Assembly (NCBI GenBank): GCA_016711225.1
Contig: JADJTK010000011.1
Span: 62,001-126,000 of the forward strand
Source of the DNA: Opitutaceae bacterium
GTDB taxonomy: Bacteria > Verrucomicrobiota > Verrucomicrobiia > Opitutales > Opitutaceae
Direction of reading: 5' to 3'
DNA: 64,000 nt
Part shown: in pieces, positions 43,899-52,630 of the stretch
Numbering within the stretch: position 1 is the first letter of the stretch
How the letters are laid out: each line of letters begins with the position of its first letter
Position numbers and translations under genes: made by a program
Notes under the pieces: model-generated
Database searches by the model: none
What the model was told of the DNA's origin: nothing
Seen by the model: the letters and a program-made list of their open reading frames with translations, nothing else

Positions 43899-43974
43899 GT
43901 CCCCGTAGCTCAAATGGATAGAGCTGGCGTTTCCTAAACGTCAGATCCCAGTTCGATTCTGGGCGGGGGCACCA
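43899..43974 (+). tRNA. tRNA-Arg (anticodon CCT)
   Basis: 76 nt cloverleaf with 7-bp acceptor stem (GTCCCCG/CGGGGGC, one G-T pair), D-stem GCTC/GAGC, anticodon loop TTCCTAA, T-arm with TTCGATTC, discriminator A and encoded CCA. Reads AGG codons. Confidence 0.95.
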
Positions 43975-44098
43975 AACCGGAGGAAATCTGAACGCAGAGG
44001 GAAGAAGGCAGAACGGGGATCCCCTTTCCGCCCCAGCCCAGGGCCTGCAGGGTGCAAGCGGAGCCCCCCTCCCCCGCGAGCGCACGGTTCGCGCCGCC

Positions 44099-44920
44099 TC
44101 AGAGCAGCTTGAGAAGGGCGGAAAAGTCTTCATCGGCCCAACCGCGCTCTTCGGCCAGACGCAGGCGTTCGCGCACCAGATCGGTCTGCGGCAGCGACCC
44201 CGCACCGGCGGTGGCCAGGGCAAGGCGCAGGTCTTTATGCATGTGCTTCACAGAAAACTGGGGAGCGAAATCGGCGGCGCGCACCTTTGGCTCCTTCAGC
44301 TTCACCAGGCCGGAATTGGCCACATTGCAGCCCAGCACCTCGAAGAAAGTATCGTCGGTAATGCCGGCGCGCCGCGCGAAAGTCACTCCTTCGGCCAGCG
44401 CCTCCATCAGGCCGGCGATCTGCAGATTCATCGCCAACTTGAGCGCAGAGGCCTGCGCGCCGGTGCCGATACGGAAACGAAACTCCGAGAGATGAGCCAG
44501 CACCGGTTCGACCAAGGCCAGGTCGGCGGCGTCGCCGCCCAGATAGAACACGGTCTTGCGCGCCTCGGCGGCCGGCTTGCTACCGGTGAACGGCGCCTCC
44601 ACGTATCCGGCCCCCCGCGCCACCACCTGCGCGCGGAAACGCTCACTGCTGGCCGGATCGATGGTGCTCGACTGCACCACGATCTTCCCCGGCCCGAGGG
44701 CGGGCAGGATGGACTCGAGCACCCCGGCGACCGCCGGCGGGTCGGCCACGACAATTTGCAGCACCTCGCCCGCGCGGGCGGCGGCGGCGATGTCGGGCTG
44801 CCAGCCGGCGGCGGCCGGTTTGGGCGAGCGGTTCCAGGTGGCGGCGAGCAGGCCGTCGGCCGCGTAGTTGCGTGACCAGATGTCACCGATGATGCCGAGG
44901 CCAAAGAGGGAGACTTTCAT
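44099..44920 (-). CDS. NAD(P)-dependent beta-hydroxyacid dehydrogenase-like oxidoreductase
   Basis: 273 residues. N-terminal Rossmann fold with MKVSLFGLGIIGDIWSRNYA (GxGxxG variant), conserved STIDPASSERF and the substrate-side APFTGSKPAAEARKTVFYLG. The catalytic Lys lies in ASALKLAMNLQIAGLMEALA (K of the KxxxN pattern). The C-terminal all-helical domain ends FSALLKLL. This is the 6-phosphogluconate/3-hydroxyisobutyrate dehydrogenase superfamily, also containing glyoxylate/succinic semialdehyde reductases; substrate not determined. It is 67 bp downstream of the small isomerase-like gene. Confidence 0.9.
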   Translation of the reverse strand: MKVSLFGLGIIGDIWSRNYAADGLLAATWNRSPKPAAAGWQPDIAAAARAGEVLQIVVADPPAVAGVLESILPALGPGKIVVQSSTIDPASSERFRAQVVARGAGYVEAPFTGSKPAAEARKTVFYLGGDAADLALVEPVLAHLSEFRFRIGTGAQASALKLAMNLQIAGLMEALAEGVTFARRAGITDDTFFEVLGCNVANSGLVKLKEPKVRAADFAPQFSVKHMHKDLRLALATAGAGSLPQTDLVRERLRLAEERGWADEDFSALLKLL

Positions 44921-44987
44921 GGAAGCAGCGGAAGTTGCAGCGGAGAGGAAGGGTTGTCGGTACTCAGCGGCCCACAGCGCGCCCACT

Positions 44988-45320
44988 TCAAGCCCGCCGG
45001 CGTTTCGACGGGAGCGAGGCTGGCGGCGGCGAGCGCGGGGCGAACAGCCGCGCGAAGCCGCTGTAGGGCCGCAGCTCGTCCAAGGTGAACTCGATCAACT
45101 GGGCGCACACCAGCGGCAGCGTCGCGAGCACCCGCCGGGCCGCGGCCACGCTCGGGCACTCCAGCACGAGCACCGCCTCGCCGGCCGCCGTGAAATAGGC
45201 CTCCCGGATACATCCGGCCTGCTGCAGCTCCCAGACCTTGGCGGCCTCGGCTCCCAGCAGCTCGGTGGTAAAGGCCGCTTCGTCGGCGGCGAGAGTGCGG
45301 GACTGGGCGAGGATCTTCAT
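44988..45320 (-). CDS. Muconolactone isomerase/YciI-like small protein
   Basis: 110 residues. A single ferredoxin-like alpha-beta domain: MKILAQSRTLAADEAAFTTE, KVWELQQAGCIREAYFTAAG, VLVLECPSVAAARRVLATLP, then FTLDELRPYSGFARLF. This layout matches muconolactone delta-isomerase-like proteins that act as small isomerases or stress-related dimers. Its ATG overlaps the TGA of mtnP by 4 bp, so it is co-translated with it. A link to the methionine salvage step is suggested only by position. Confidence 0.75.
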   Translation of the reverse strand: MKILAQSRTLAADEAAFTTELLGAEAAKVWELQQAGCIREAYFTAAGEAVLVLECPSVAAARRVLATLPLVCAQLIEFTLDELRPYSGFARLFAPRSPPPASLPSKRRRA

Positions 45321-46000
45321 GCGAACAGCGCCAGCAAGCGCCGGAAGAGGTCGTTGACCTTCTCCTGGTTGGCCCGCACCAGCGCGGCGAACGACTCGGG
45401 CGAGAGCACCGTGCCCAGGATACCGTTGGCATAGTTGTCCACGATGCACAGCGAGTTGTAGTTCAGTCCGATCTCCCGGCACAAGTCGGCCTCGGAGGCG
45501 GCGGTCATGCCCACCACATCGCCCCACTCGCGCAGGATGCGCACCTCCGCGCGCGTCTCGAAGCGCGGGCCGGGAGTCTGGATGTAGATCTTGCCCTCGG
45601 GCAGAGGATACGGAAGGGCGGCGGCGATCTGGCGAATGAGGTTGTTGGCGATCTCCGGCCCTTGGGCGTGCAGTTCGGTGTCGGAGAAAGTGGCGGGCCG
45701 GAAACTCACATAATCGCCGCAGGAAAGGATGGTCCCCGGCGGCAGATCGAGCTGGAAGGAACCCACGGAGTTGAGCGCCACCACATCGCGAAAGCCCAGA
45801 TCGGCCAGGGCCTGAATGTTGGCACGGTGGTTGATGGCGTGAGGGGGCAGATAATGCGGGCCATGACGATTGAGCAGCAAATGCTCACCACGGGTGCGCA
45901 CGATGGCCTTGCCGTGGCGGGTTTCGATCTCCCGCGCCGGCCAATCGTCGAAAAGCGACGAGTTTGCGATGCTGGTCCCACTGAGAAAGGCGATTTTCAC
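45317..46000 (-). CDS. mtnP: S-methyl-5'-thioadenosine phosphorylase
   Basis: About 227 residues from GTG 46000. Cleaves methylthioadenosine with phosphate in methionine and polyamine salvage. Visible family marks: IAFLSGTSIANSSLFDDW at the start, GPHYLPPHAINHRANIQAL (phosphate and ribose side), VALNSVGSF, TPGPRFETRAEVRIL and VGMTAASEADLCREIGL, the purine-binding core. Shorter than the human enzyme by some 50 residues. The GTG start fits the natural first beta-strand; the open frame upstream has no homology. Divergent from the methyltransferase gene. Confidence 0.9.
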   Translation of the reverse strand: MKIAFLSGTSIANSSLFDDWPAREIETRHGKAIVRTRGEHLLLNRHGPHYLPPHAINHRANIQALADLGFRDVVALNSVGSFQLDLPPGTILSCGDYVSFRPATFSDTELHAQGPEIANNLIRQIAAALPYPLPEGKIYIQTPGPRFETRAEVRILREWGDVVGMTAASEADLCREIGLNYNSLCIVDNYANGILGTVLSPESFAALVRANQEKVNDLFRRLLALFA

Positions 46001-46109
46001 GGGCCCGACGATGCCTCCGGCCAGCCTCTGGGCAACGCCGGAGATGCCCCTTCCCCACCCCCTCCCCCAAAAGCAGTCCATCGCGCCTCTTGCCAAACGC
46101 GGGCGAATC

Positions 46110-46834
46110 ATGAAAGTCAGCCCTCTTATGGCGATGAGTCTCGCTCGGGCAGTCCACTCTCCTTCCGTCGCATCTCGTCCGCACCGCCCGGCCGCGCGCC
46201 TTGTCGCGCCCCCCGTTGTCGTGCCCCTGCCGCCTCCGGCGGCCGCCGCCACCCCGGCCGAGATCGAATTCTGGGATTTCCGCTATCGCACCAACCGCAC
46301 CCCTTGGGATGCCGGTCGGGCCCCAACGGCGTGCTCCAGTGGATCGAGCGCAACCCGCCGCGCCGTCGCCACATCCTCATTCCCGGCTGCGGCCGCGGCC
46401 ACGAAATCTTCTCGTTCTCCGGGGCTGGTTGGAACACCACGGCCATCGACGTAAGCCCCGCGGCGATCGAAAAGGTCAAGCGCCGCGCCAACCGCGCCCT
46501 GGCCAAGCAGATCTACTGCGCTGACTTCTTCACCCACGCCTTCAACCCGGGCCAGTTCGACGTGATCTACGAGCGCGCGTTCCTCAACGCCCTAGCCCCG
46601 GCCCGCTGGCCCGAGTTCGTCCAACGGGTGGCCACCCTGCTCAAGCCCGGTGGCCTGCTGCTGGGCTCCATCATGTTTGGCGATTGCGGCGCCGAACCGC
46701 CCCACGGCCTGGCCGAGGGCGAAGACCGCCGCCTCTTCGAACCCGGCTTCATGCTGCTGGAAGAGGCCCCGGTGGCCGATTCCGTACCGATTTTTGAGGG
46801 ACGCGAACGCTGGCAGGTCTGGCAGAAACGCTGA
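46110..46834 (+). CDS. TPMT-like SAM-dependent methyltransferase, one frameshift
   Basis: About 241 residues when joined. The conserved EFWDFRYRTNRTPWDAGR opening of thiopurine-methyltransferase-like proteins is in the first frame. One missing base in the C-run at 46321-46324 moves the rest (PNGVLQWIERNPPRRR) to another. Motif I is HILIPGCGRGHEIFSF, with DVSPAAIEKVKRR as the SAM ribose/adenine side. C-terminal RWPEFVQRVATLLKPGGLLL is motif III. The first 55 residues are Pro/Ala/Val-rich and may be a linker or a mis-set start. Members methylate thiols, metalloids or halides. Confidence 0.83.
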
Positions 46835-46903
46835 CCTCCACCGCTCCCCTCGCCCAAGCCAAAACGCGCTCGCCAACCTCCGCCCGCACGCCACTTTACC
46901 GCC

Positions 46904-47560
46904 ATGCACTTCGAGCAACTCCAGCCCGGCCTCAACGTCCCCCCTTCCCGCCTCGACGACGATGATGATGACGACGAGTGCGAGTGTGAGGACAAGGCCT
47001 CCAAGCAGACCGGCACGATCGCCGCGCTCATTCAGCGCAAGTTCCTCAGCCAACGGAAGATCTTCCTCTGGGGCGCTGTCACCGACGAGACCGCCAAGGA
47101 CCTCTGTGAAAAGCTGCTCTTCCTCGAGCTCTCCGCCCCCGGCAAGGAAATCATCTTCTACATGAACACACCGGGTGGCTCGATCACCGCCGGCATGGCC
47201 GTTTATGATACGATGCAGCTGATCACCTCCCCGATCACTGTCGTGGTCACTGGCATGGCCGCCTCGATGGGCTCGATCCTGCTGAGCGCCGTCAAGAAAG
47301 GGCGCCGCCTGATCTACCCGCACGCCCGCGTGCTTATCCACCAGCCGTTGATCACCGGGCGCATGATCGGCCCGGCGGTGGACATCAACATCCAGGCGCG
47401 CGAGATGGAAAAGATCCGCGAGGAGCTCAACCAGATCCTCGCCACCGCCTCCGGTCAGCCCCTGGAAAAAATCACGCGCGACACCGACCGCGACTTCTAC
47501 CTCAACGCGCAGGAGGCGATCGACTACGGCCTGGCCGATCGCATCGTCGACAAAGTCTGA
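46904..47560 (+). CDS. clpP: ATP-dependent Clp protease proteolytic subunit with acidic N-terminus
   Basis: 218 residues. Serine peptidase of the Clp system. Catalytic triad visible as Ser121 (GMAASMGS), His146 (LIHQPL) and Asp197 (RDTDRDF). FYMNTPGGSI is the oxyanion strand. Unusual is an added N-terminal 35 residues with a seven-Asp run plus DECECED, before the normal ClpP start region. That segment would lie at the axial pore, where ClpX docks. No ClpX gene adjoins it; a ClpX-like ATPase is at 23200. Confidence 0.94.
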   Translation: MHFEQLQPGLNVPPSRLDDDDDDDECECEDKASKQTGTIAALIQRKFLSQRKIFLWGAVTDETAKDLCEKLLFLELSAPGKEIIFYMNTPGGSITAGMAVYDTMQLITSPITVVVTGMAASMGSILLSAVKKGRRLIYPHARVLIHQPLITGRMIGPAVDINIQAREMEKIREELNQILATASGQPLEKITRDTDRDFYLNAQEAIDYGLADRIVDKV

Positions 47561-47585
47561 GGTCCGGTACCAGTCACCATTTCCC

Positions 47586-47612
47586 AAGGCCGGCGCAAGC
47601 GCCGGCCTTTTT
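47586..47612 (+). terminator. Rho-independent terminator after clpP
   Basis: AAGGCCGGCGC, loop AA, GCGCCGGCCTT running into TTTTT. Perfect 11-bp stem, 26 bp after the stop codon. Confidence 0.95.
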
Positions 47613-47907
47613 GTTGCCCAACGGGCGGGCGGACCCGGCCGGAGTCCGGAGCTGCCCCAGAATTCCGCAGACGACAGAAGGGAACGAAGGAAACAACGGC
47701 ATTCCGGATGCAGGGGAATCGGTGCCCTCGAGCCCGGGAGATTTCCATTCACCAGCCAGGTGAGGAACGTGCCCCAGGCTCTCGTTATCCAACTCGTTCA
47801 CGCTTCGTTCTCTTGGTTACCTCTCAAGAAACACGAAGTGTTTCTTGCCGGGCATTTCCCGGCCTGCGGGTTCCCCGCTTCTGTCGGTTCCTACAGGCTT
47901 TTCAGGT
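47613..47907. other. Intergenic region, one hairpin
   Basis: No gene recognised. AAGAAACAC, loop GAA, GTGTTTCTT at 47826-47846 is a perfect 9-bp hairpin about 60 bp past the end of the minus-strand phosphatase gene. It could stabilise or end that transcript, though without a T-run. Confidence 0.55.
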
Positions 47908-48843
47908 CTACTCGCCCTCACCCGCCCTCCGCGGCCCTCCTATCACCTTCAGCCGCACCAGCACCGGCCGGTGGTCACTGGCCACCCGCACGGCCGGCGA
48001 ATCGTGAATCCAGGCCTTGTCGACAGCGGGGCGCAACCCCGGCGAGACCAGCATATAGTCCACCCGGCTGAACACCTCCTCCTGGCGATAGTAGTGCGTC
48101 CAGCTGTCACCGTCCGCATCCGTCGGGCGCAGGACGGAGGCGATCAGCGTCTCGCCCCGGCGGGCCAGCGCACGCACGGGCCGGCTCTGGGGCGAATCGT
48201 TGCAGTCCCCAAGGAGAAGAAACGCCGCGCGGGCCGGCTCCGGGAAACGCCGCAGCACCAGATCGCGCACCGCCTCGGCTTCCCCCGCCCGCTGGGCCGC
48301 CGCGAAAGGGTCAGCGGGGGCGTCCGTGTGCCTGCTCTTCAAGTGCACAACAAAGAGCGTCACCTCCCGCGCCCCCAGCGCCACAGACACCTCCAGCACC
48401 CCGCGGCGCACCAACCCATGACGACGCGTCGGCACCTGTGCATGCTCCACCACCCGCACCAGCGGCACCCTTGCGAGCACGGCGAGGTGCCGCTCCGGGT
48501 CGGGCCCGTCGAGCCACGCCCGCTGCTCATAGGCCAGGCCCTCCGCTGCAAGATCGCGCTGCAGTTCCTCCAGATAAGGCGCCGGTCCCATCTCCTGGAG
48601 CGCCAGAACCTCGGGCCGCGCCTCCCGGATGGCGGCCCGCAGACCCGCCTTCGCCTTCTCGGGCTTCGGATACGCCGTACGGTACTCGCCCTCCACCAGT
48701 CGGTCCTCGGCCACATAGTTCTCCACGTTCCAGGTCATCACCGTGAGCGTATCCGCCACCGCTGAGGCCGACGAAACGGCGCAAACCGTCAACAAAACCA
48801 GAGCAAACCACCAGGCTGCTCTGTATAGGCAACGTGCTCGCAC
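47908..48843 (-). CDS. Secreted endonuclease/exonuclease/phosphatase-family protein
   Basis: About 311 residues from a GTG. Signal peptide WWFALVLLTVCAVSSASA; cleavage expected before DTLTV. The fold marks are MTWNVENYVAED, VLALQEMG (metal-binding Glu), VVHLKSRHTDA, LLGDCNDSPQS (catalytic Asp/Asn) and SDHRPVLVRL (catalytic Asp-His). That is the full active site of DNase I/sphingomyelinase-like enzymes. Likely an exported nuclease or phosphodiesterase. The start is uncertain because no ATG is available near the signal peptide. Confidence 0.88.
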   Translation of the reverse strand: MRARCLYRAAWWFALVLLTVCAVSSASAVADTLTVMTWNVENYVAEDRLVEGEYRTAYPKPEKAKAGLRAAIREARPEVLALQEMGPAPYLEELQRDLAAEGLAYEQRAWLDGPDPERHLAVLARVPLVRVVEHAQVPTRRHGLVRRGVLEVSVALGAREVTLFVVHLKSRHTDAPADPFAAAQRAGEAEAVRDLVLRRFPEPARAAFLLLGDCNDSPQSRPVRALARRGETLIASVLRPTDADGDSWTHYYRQEEVFSRVDYMLVSPGLRPAVDKAWIHDSPAVRVASDHRPVLVRLKVIGGPRRAGEGE

Positions 48844-48932
48844 GCGCTGTCCGCGCAATCGCCCCTGTCGGCGCGTGCCAGCACGCTGCCTACGATCGGC
48901 GGGATGTTCCGCCCAACTCACCCGTCTCCTGC

Positions 48933-50189
48933 TCAGCCCTGCGCCCCGACCAACGCCCGCTCCCGCTCGGGCAGCGTGGGGTGCGAGTAATGGAAGGTGC
49001 TGTACCACGGATGAGGAGTGAGATTGGTGAGGTTTTTCTCGGCGAGCTTGCGCAGCGCGCCAACCAGCGGGGCCGGCCCGCCCACCGCCGCGCGGGCGAA
49101 GGCGTCGGCCTCATACTCGTGGCGCCGCGAAAGGCCGTTGAGCAACGGAGACAACCAGAAAGTCGCCAAACCGCCCAACAGGGCAAACAGCAGCAGCGCA
49201 GGCGCGACCCCGGAGGCGGGCGCAAAACCAAAGCCCTCCAGGAACGACGGGCTGAGCGCCAACCAGGCGATCACCCCGAAGCCGGCGGCGGTGAAGCCCG
49301 CCGACACCGCGAGCATCTTCGGCACATGGCCGCACTTGTAGTGGCCTATTTCATGCGCGAGCACGGCGGCCAGCTCGTCGCGGTCGAGTTGCGCAATCAG
49401 CGTATCAAAGAGCACGATCCGGCGGAAGCGGCCGAACCCGGTGAAGAAGGCATTCGAGTGCCCGGAGCGTTTCGAGCCATCCATCACCTCGATGGTGCGG
49501 GCGCGGAAGCCAGAGCGCTCGGCCAAGGCCAGAAGCCCGGCCTTGAGCTCGCCCTCGGGCAACGGCGTGAGCGTATTGAAGAGCGGCAGGATCAGCTTCG
49601 GATAGAGCACCAGCATCAGCAGTTGAAACACCAGCACGGTGGCGCCGCCCCACACCCACCACCACGGGCCCGTCCATCCGACCAGCGCCAACACCAGCCA
49701 GAGCAAAGGCAGGCCAAGCACGACTGCGACCAGCCCGCCCTTGAGCTTGTCGGCCACCCACAGCCCCGGCGTGCTCTTGTTGAAGCCGAAGCGCGCCTCC
49801 AGTCGGAACGTGCTCCACCAGTCCAGCGGCAATCCGGGCAACGCCAGCACCACCCCGACCAGGATCAACCAGGCCGCCTCGCTCCAGCGAGCGGTACCGA
49901 CCAGTCCGGTCCAGGCGGCGTGCGACCAAGGCAAGAGCCCGCTGAAGACCACCAACGCCAACAGCCCCAGGCCAAAGCCGTCCTCCCAGCGGGCGAAGGC
50001 GTTGCGCGCCAGGCTGTAGTCCACGGCTTTCGCGTAGGTCGCAGCATCCATCACCCCGGCCAGCGCCGGCGGCAGCGCTCCGGCATGCCGCCGAATCTCG
50101 CGCCGATTGAGCGCGGAGAGCACGGCTTCGCCGGCCCATTTGGCCACCATCAAACCAGCTGCGAGAAGCTCAACCGGATGCAGGATCAC
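48933..50189 (-). CDS. M48-family membrane zinc metalloprotease (Ste24-like)
   Basis: About 418 residues from GTG 50189. Several N-terminal membrane helices with the intermembrane segment FRLEARFGFNKSTPGLWVAD, typical of CAAX protease/Ste24. The catalytic HEIGH motif lies in AVLAHEIGHYKCGH, with the third zinc ligand in SRRHEYEADAFA. NAFFTGFGRFRRIVLFDTL is another conserved segment. It cleaves membrane or peptide substrates at the cytoplasmic or membrane face. The start was chosen at VILHPVELLAAG; upstream sequence has no homology. Divergent from the HDOD gene. Confidence 0.93.
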   Translation of the reverse strand: MILHPVELLAAGLMVAKWAGEAVLSALNRREIRRHAGALPPALAGVMDAATYAKAVDYSLARNAFARWEDGFGLGLLALVVFSGLLPWSHAAWTGLVGTARWSEAAWLILVGVVLALPGLPLDWWSTFRLEARFGFNKSTPGLWVADKLKGGLVAVVLGLPLLWLVLALVGWTGPWWWVWGGATVLVFQLLMLVLYPKLILPLFNTLTPLPEGELKAGLLALAERSGFRARTIEVMDGSKRSGHSNAFFTGFGRFRRIVLFDTLIAQLDRDELAAVLAHEIGHYKCGHVPKMLAVSAGFTAAGFGVIAWLALSPSFLEGFGFAPASGVAPALLLFALLGGLATFWLSPLLNGLSRRHEYEADAFARAAVGGPAPLVGALRKLAEKNLTNLTPHPWYSTFHYSHPTLPERERALVGAQG

Positions 50190-50371
50190 GCCGACGAGTT
50201 TTCCGGCCTGGCCCGGGCACTGGCCAGAGAAAAACCCTCCCGCCCTGCGTTTGTGAGGAACCTCTGAAAATGCTCCGGAGGCCCACTCCCCTGTCGCCAA
50301 GCAGCGGAGTCGAGCCATCGTGGCGTCCCCTCCACGTCAGGCTGGCTCCCCACAAGCCCCCGGTTTACGCC

Positions 50372-51244
50372 ATGCACGCCTCCGCCTTCCTCGCCAACGT
50401 CCCCACGGCCTCTCTGCCCGTGGACACTCTGCTGCGCCCCTCCGACCTTGAGGCCTACGCTCACGAGATGCCCATCGCCGCCATGGTGTTGCCGCGTCTG
50501 CAGGCGATGCTCTTTTCGGCCGAAACCAGCATCCACGATATTGTGGATTTGGTGATGATCGACCCCTCCTTGGCGGCGCGCGTGATCCAAGCGGCTTCCA
50601 GCCCGGTATATGGTAGCGGCCAACCGGTGGACAGCCTCGCGGAGGCCCTCACCCGCCTGGGCTCCGACGAGGTCTACCGCATCACGGCGGCGTTCGCGTT
50701 GAGCAAGTTCCTCAACCGCCCGTTGCGCTGCTACAACCTCGGGCCGAACGAATACTGGCGCCGCTCCATCGCCTGCGCCCTGGCGATGGTCGACTTGGCC
50801 CCCGCCAGTGGGCTGGACGAGCGCCTCGCCTATACGGTCGGACTGCTGCACGCCCTGGGCATGATCTTCATCGACCGGCATCTGCGTTGCGTCGGCGCGC
50901 CCAACCTGCGCTTCGAGGCGATGCCGGCCACTTCACTGCCCAAGGCCGAGGTGATGCTCACCGGCATGCACCACGCCCGAGCCGCGGCCTTCGTCCTACG
51001 CACGTGGTACTTCTCCGAGGCGATCGTCGAACCGATCGAGCACCAGTTCAATCCCAGCGCGGCGATCCGCCACCGGTCGATGTGTTCGCTGCTGGCCGAG
51101 GCGCGCACCGTCGCCGCCGAACTCGCCGCCAAGCTTCCCCCACCCGGGCAGGAGCTGCCGATCCCACTGGAGAAGCTCCTCGGCGACGACTGGAGGGTCT
51201 CGATCGCCCGACAGATCCTCGTAATCGAGGGTCACAAGTTCTGA
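50372..51244 (+). CDS. HDOD-domain signalling protein
   Basis: 290 residues. HDOD fold, all helical: LRPSDLEAYAHEMPIAAMVL, IHDIVDLVMIDPSLAARVIQ, then AASSPVYGSG and LAEALTRLGSDEVYRITAAF. The H-D residues of a true HD phosphohydrolase are absent, as expected for HDOD. Such proteins modulate cyclic-di-GMP signalling, motility or stress responses. A second HDOD protein lies at 59434. Downstream a convergent transporter gene follows after 106 bp containing decayed hairpins. Confidence 0.85.
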   Translation: MHASAFLANVPTASLPVDTLLRPSDLEAYAHEMPIAAMVLPRLQAMLFSAETSIHDIVDLVMIDPSLAARVIQAASSPVYGSGQPVDSLAEALTRLGSDEVYRITAAFALSKFLNRPLRCYNLGPNEYWRRSIACALAMVDLAPASGLDERLAYTVGLLHALGMIFIDRHLRCVGAPNLRFEAMPATSLPKAEVMLTGMHHARAAAFVLRTWYFSEAIVEPIEHQFNPSAAIRHRSMCSLLAEARTVAAELAAKLPPPGQELPIPLEKLLGDDWRVSIARQILVIEGHKF

Positions 51245-51350
51245 ACGCCGCCAAGCCCTCGGTCGGGTCTAGGACCGACCGCTGAAGTCTGGCCTATTCA
51301 GAACGGAGGTCCGGCCTGCGAGCGGACTCCTTCCGCTCGGCGCACCCCGA

Positions 51351-52367
51351 CTACGTCAGCAGGCCGGCATACAGGAACCAGCCGTAGGCGGCGATCATCG
51401 CCGCGCCCATGAAACGCGGCAGCCTCCCGATGGCAGCCACGAAGATGAAGTGCACCACCGCGGCGCCCACGATCACCAGGGCGGCTTGTTCGAAAAACTT
51501 GGGCACAGGCATCGGCTTCACCAGGGCGAACAGCCCGATGCAAAGCGGAATGCAGATGTGCCCGTCGCCCACCTGCGAACTGAAGACGATGTCGGGCCTC
51601 CGCCGCCAGCCGTAATAAAGGGCCAGCAGGGCGTTGGGTATGACCATGAGCCAACCGCTCAGCCACCCGAGATTCTTCGCGCTCAGAAAGCCGCTCGGAT
51701 TCTTCCCCAACCACGCCACCAGCCAATCGATACTCACATAAAGCAGGCAGGCCCCCACCCCGAGCAACGCCAGGTCGAACATCAGCCGCAGCGGATTGGG
51801 CGACTGCTTCTGCTGGAGGTTGTGCTTAAGCACCTCGAAAACGTGGATCGTCTGCCAAAAGACGAACAACCCCACCAGCACCAACCCGTCGCCGAAATCC
51901 AGTTTCCCGTCCTGGGCCAGCGCCCAAGTGGCGCCGGTGAAGAACAGCACCGCCAAGATCGTGAGCATCAACGAGAGCCGGTTGAGCGCGTGCTCCTGCG
52001 TCTTGGCTTTGGCCTTCGGGGCCGTCGTGCCCTTCTTGTCCTCGTCGCCCGGAGTCACCCGCAGGCCCCAGATCAGCGCGGGCAGTCCGATCAGCAGGGT
52101 GAGGTTGGTCGTATTGTTCACCAAGGCGTTGGTAAACACGTCCTGGGCCGGCCCGCCCCGGTCCAGCACGATGTAGACGAAGATCAGATTTCCCAAACCC
52201 GAGCAGAACGGCATCACCAGCGTGCCCAACGCCGTCCCCTGGAACCCATACTCGGTCATGGCGTTCAGGCGCCAAATCGTCAGCGCGGAGGCCAAAGCGA
52301 AAAGGGCGAGAAAGGCCAGCGGGGCCCATTCGCCCGCCTGCTCGATGAATTGGATGAGTTCGCTCAA
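51351..52367 (-). CDS. CaCA-type (Na+/Ca2+ exchanger-like) membrane protein
   Basis: About 338 residues with ten or so helices from a TTG start (SELIQFIEQAGEWA). The repeats typical of cation/Ca2+ antiporters are recognisable: ALGTLVMPFCSGLGNLIFVY, FTNALVNNTTNLTLLIGLPA in the first half and a matching second half (SSQVGDGHICIPLCIGLFAL) with the acidic/asparagine positions that bind the ions. A charged cytoplasmic loop (GDEDKKGTTAPKAKAKTQEH) links the halves. Exchanged ion uncertain. Start codon uncertain because no ATG or GTG is in place. Confidence 0.78.
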   Translation of the reverse strand: MSELIQFIEQAGEWAPLAFLALFALASALTIWRLNAMTEYGFQGTALGTLVMPFCSGLGNLIFVYIVLDRGGPAQDVFTNALVNNTTNLTLLIGLPALIWGLRVTPGDEDKKGTTAPKAKAKTQEHALNRLSLMLTILAVLFFTGATWALAQDGKLDFGDGLVLVGLFVFWQTIHVFEVLKHNLQQKQSPNPLRLMFDLALLGVGACLLYVSIDWLVAWLGKNPSGFLSAKNLGWLSGWLMVIPNALLALYYGWRRRPDIVFSSQVGDGHICIPLCIGLFALVKPMPVPKFFEQAALVIVGAAVVHFIFVAAIGRLPRFMGAAMIAAYGWFLYAGLLT

Positions 52368-52630
52368 GCCCGCACTTTCACGGGCCCCACCCGCCGTTGG
52401 CAACGCCACACTGCGCAGGCCGTCGGCCCCGCCGCTGCGGCCACCCCCTTCGTCCCGCTCATGTTGCCCTATCGGTCCAGAGCCGGCGGCCGGGCCCTGC
52501 CCACGCCCGGCCAACCGCCCGCCCCGCAAAATCCTCCCCGACGGCCCCAACGCGATTTCATCGGCTTTTCAATCCTTCCCCGCCCTTCCCCCTTTTCCCA
52601 CGACATTTCCCTCATAGCCTCTGGCCTCCT

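Noticed and set aside
47708..48071. Overlapping short frames after the clpP terminator
   Set aside because: No homology or start context; region lies between the terminator and the convergent nuclease-like gene.
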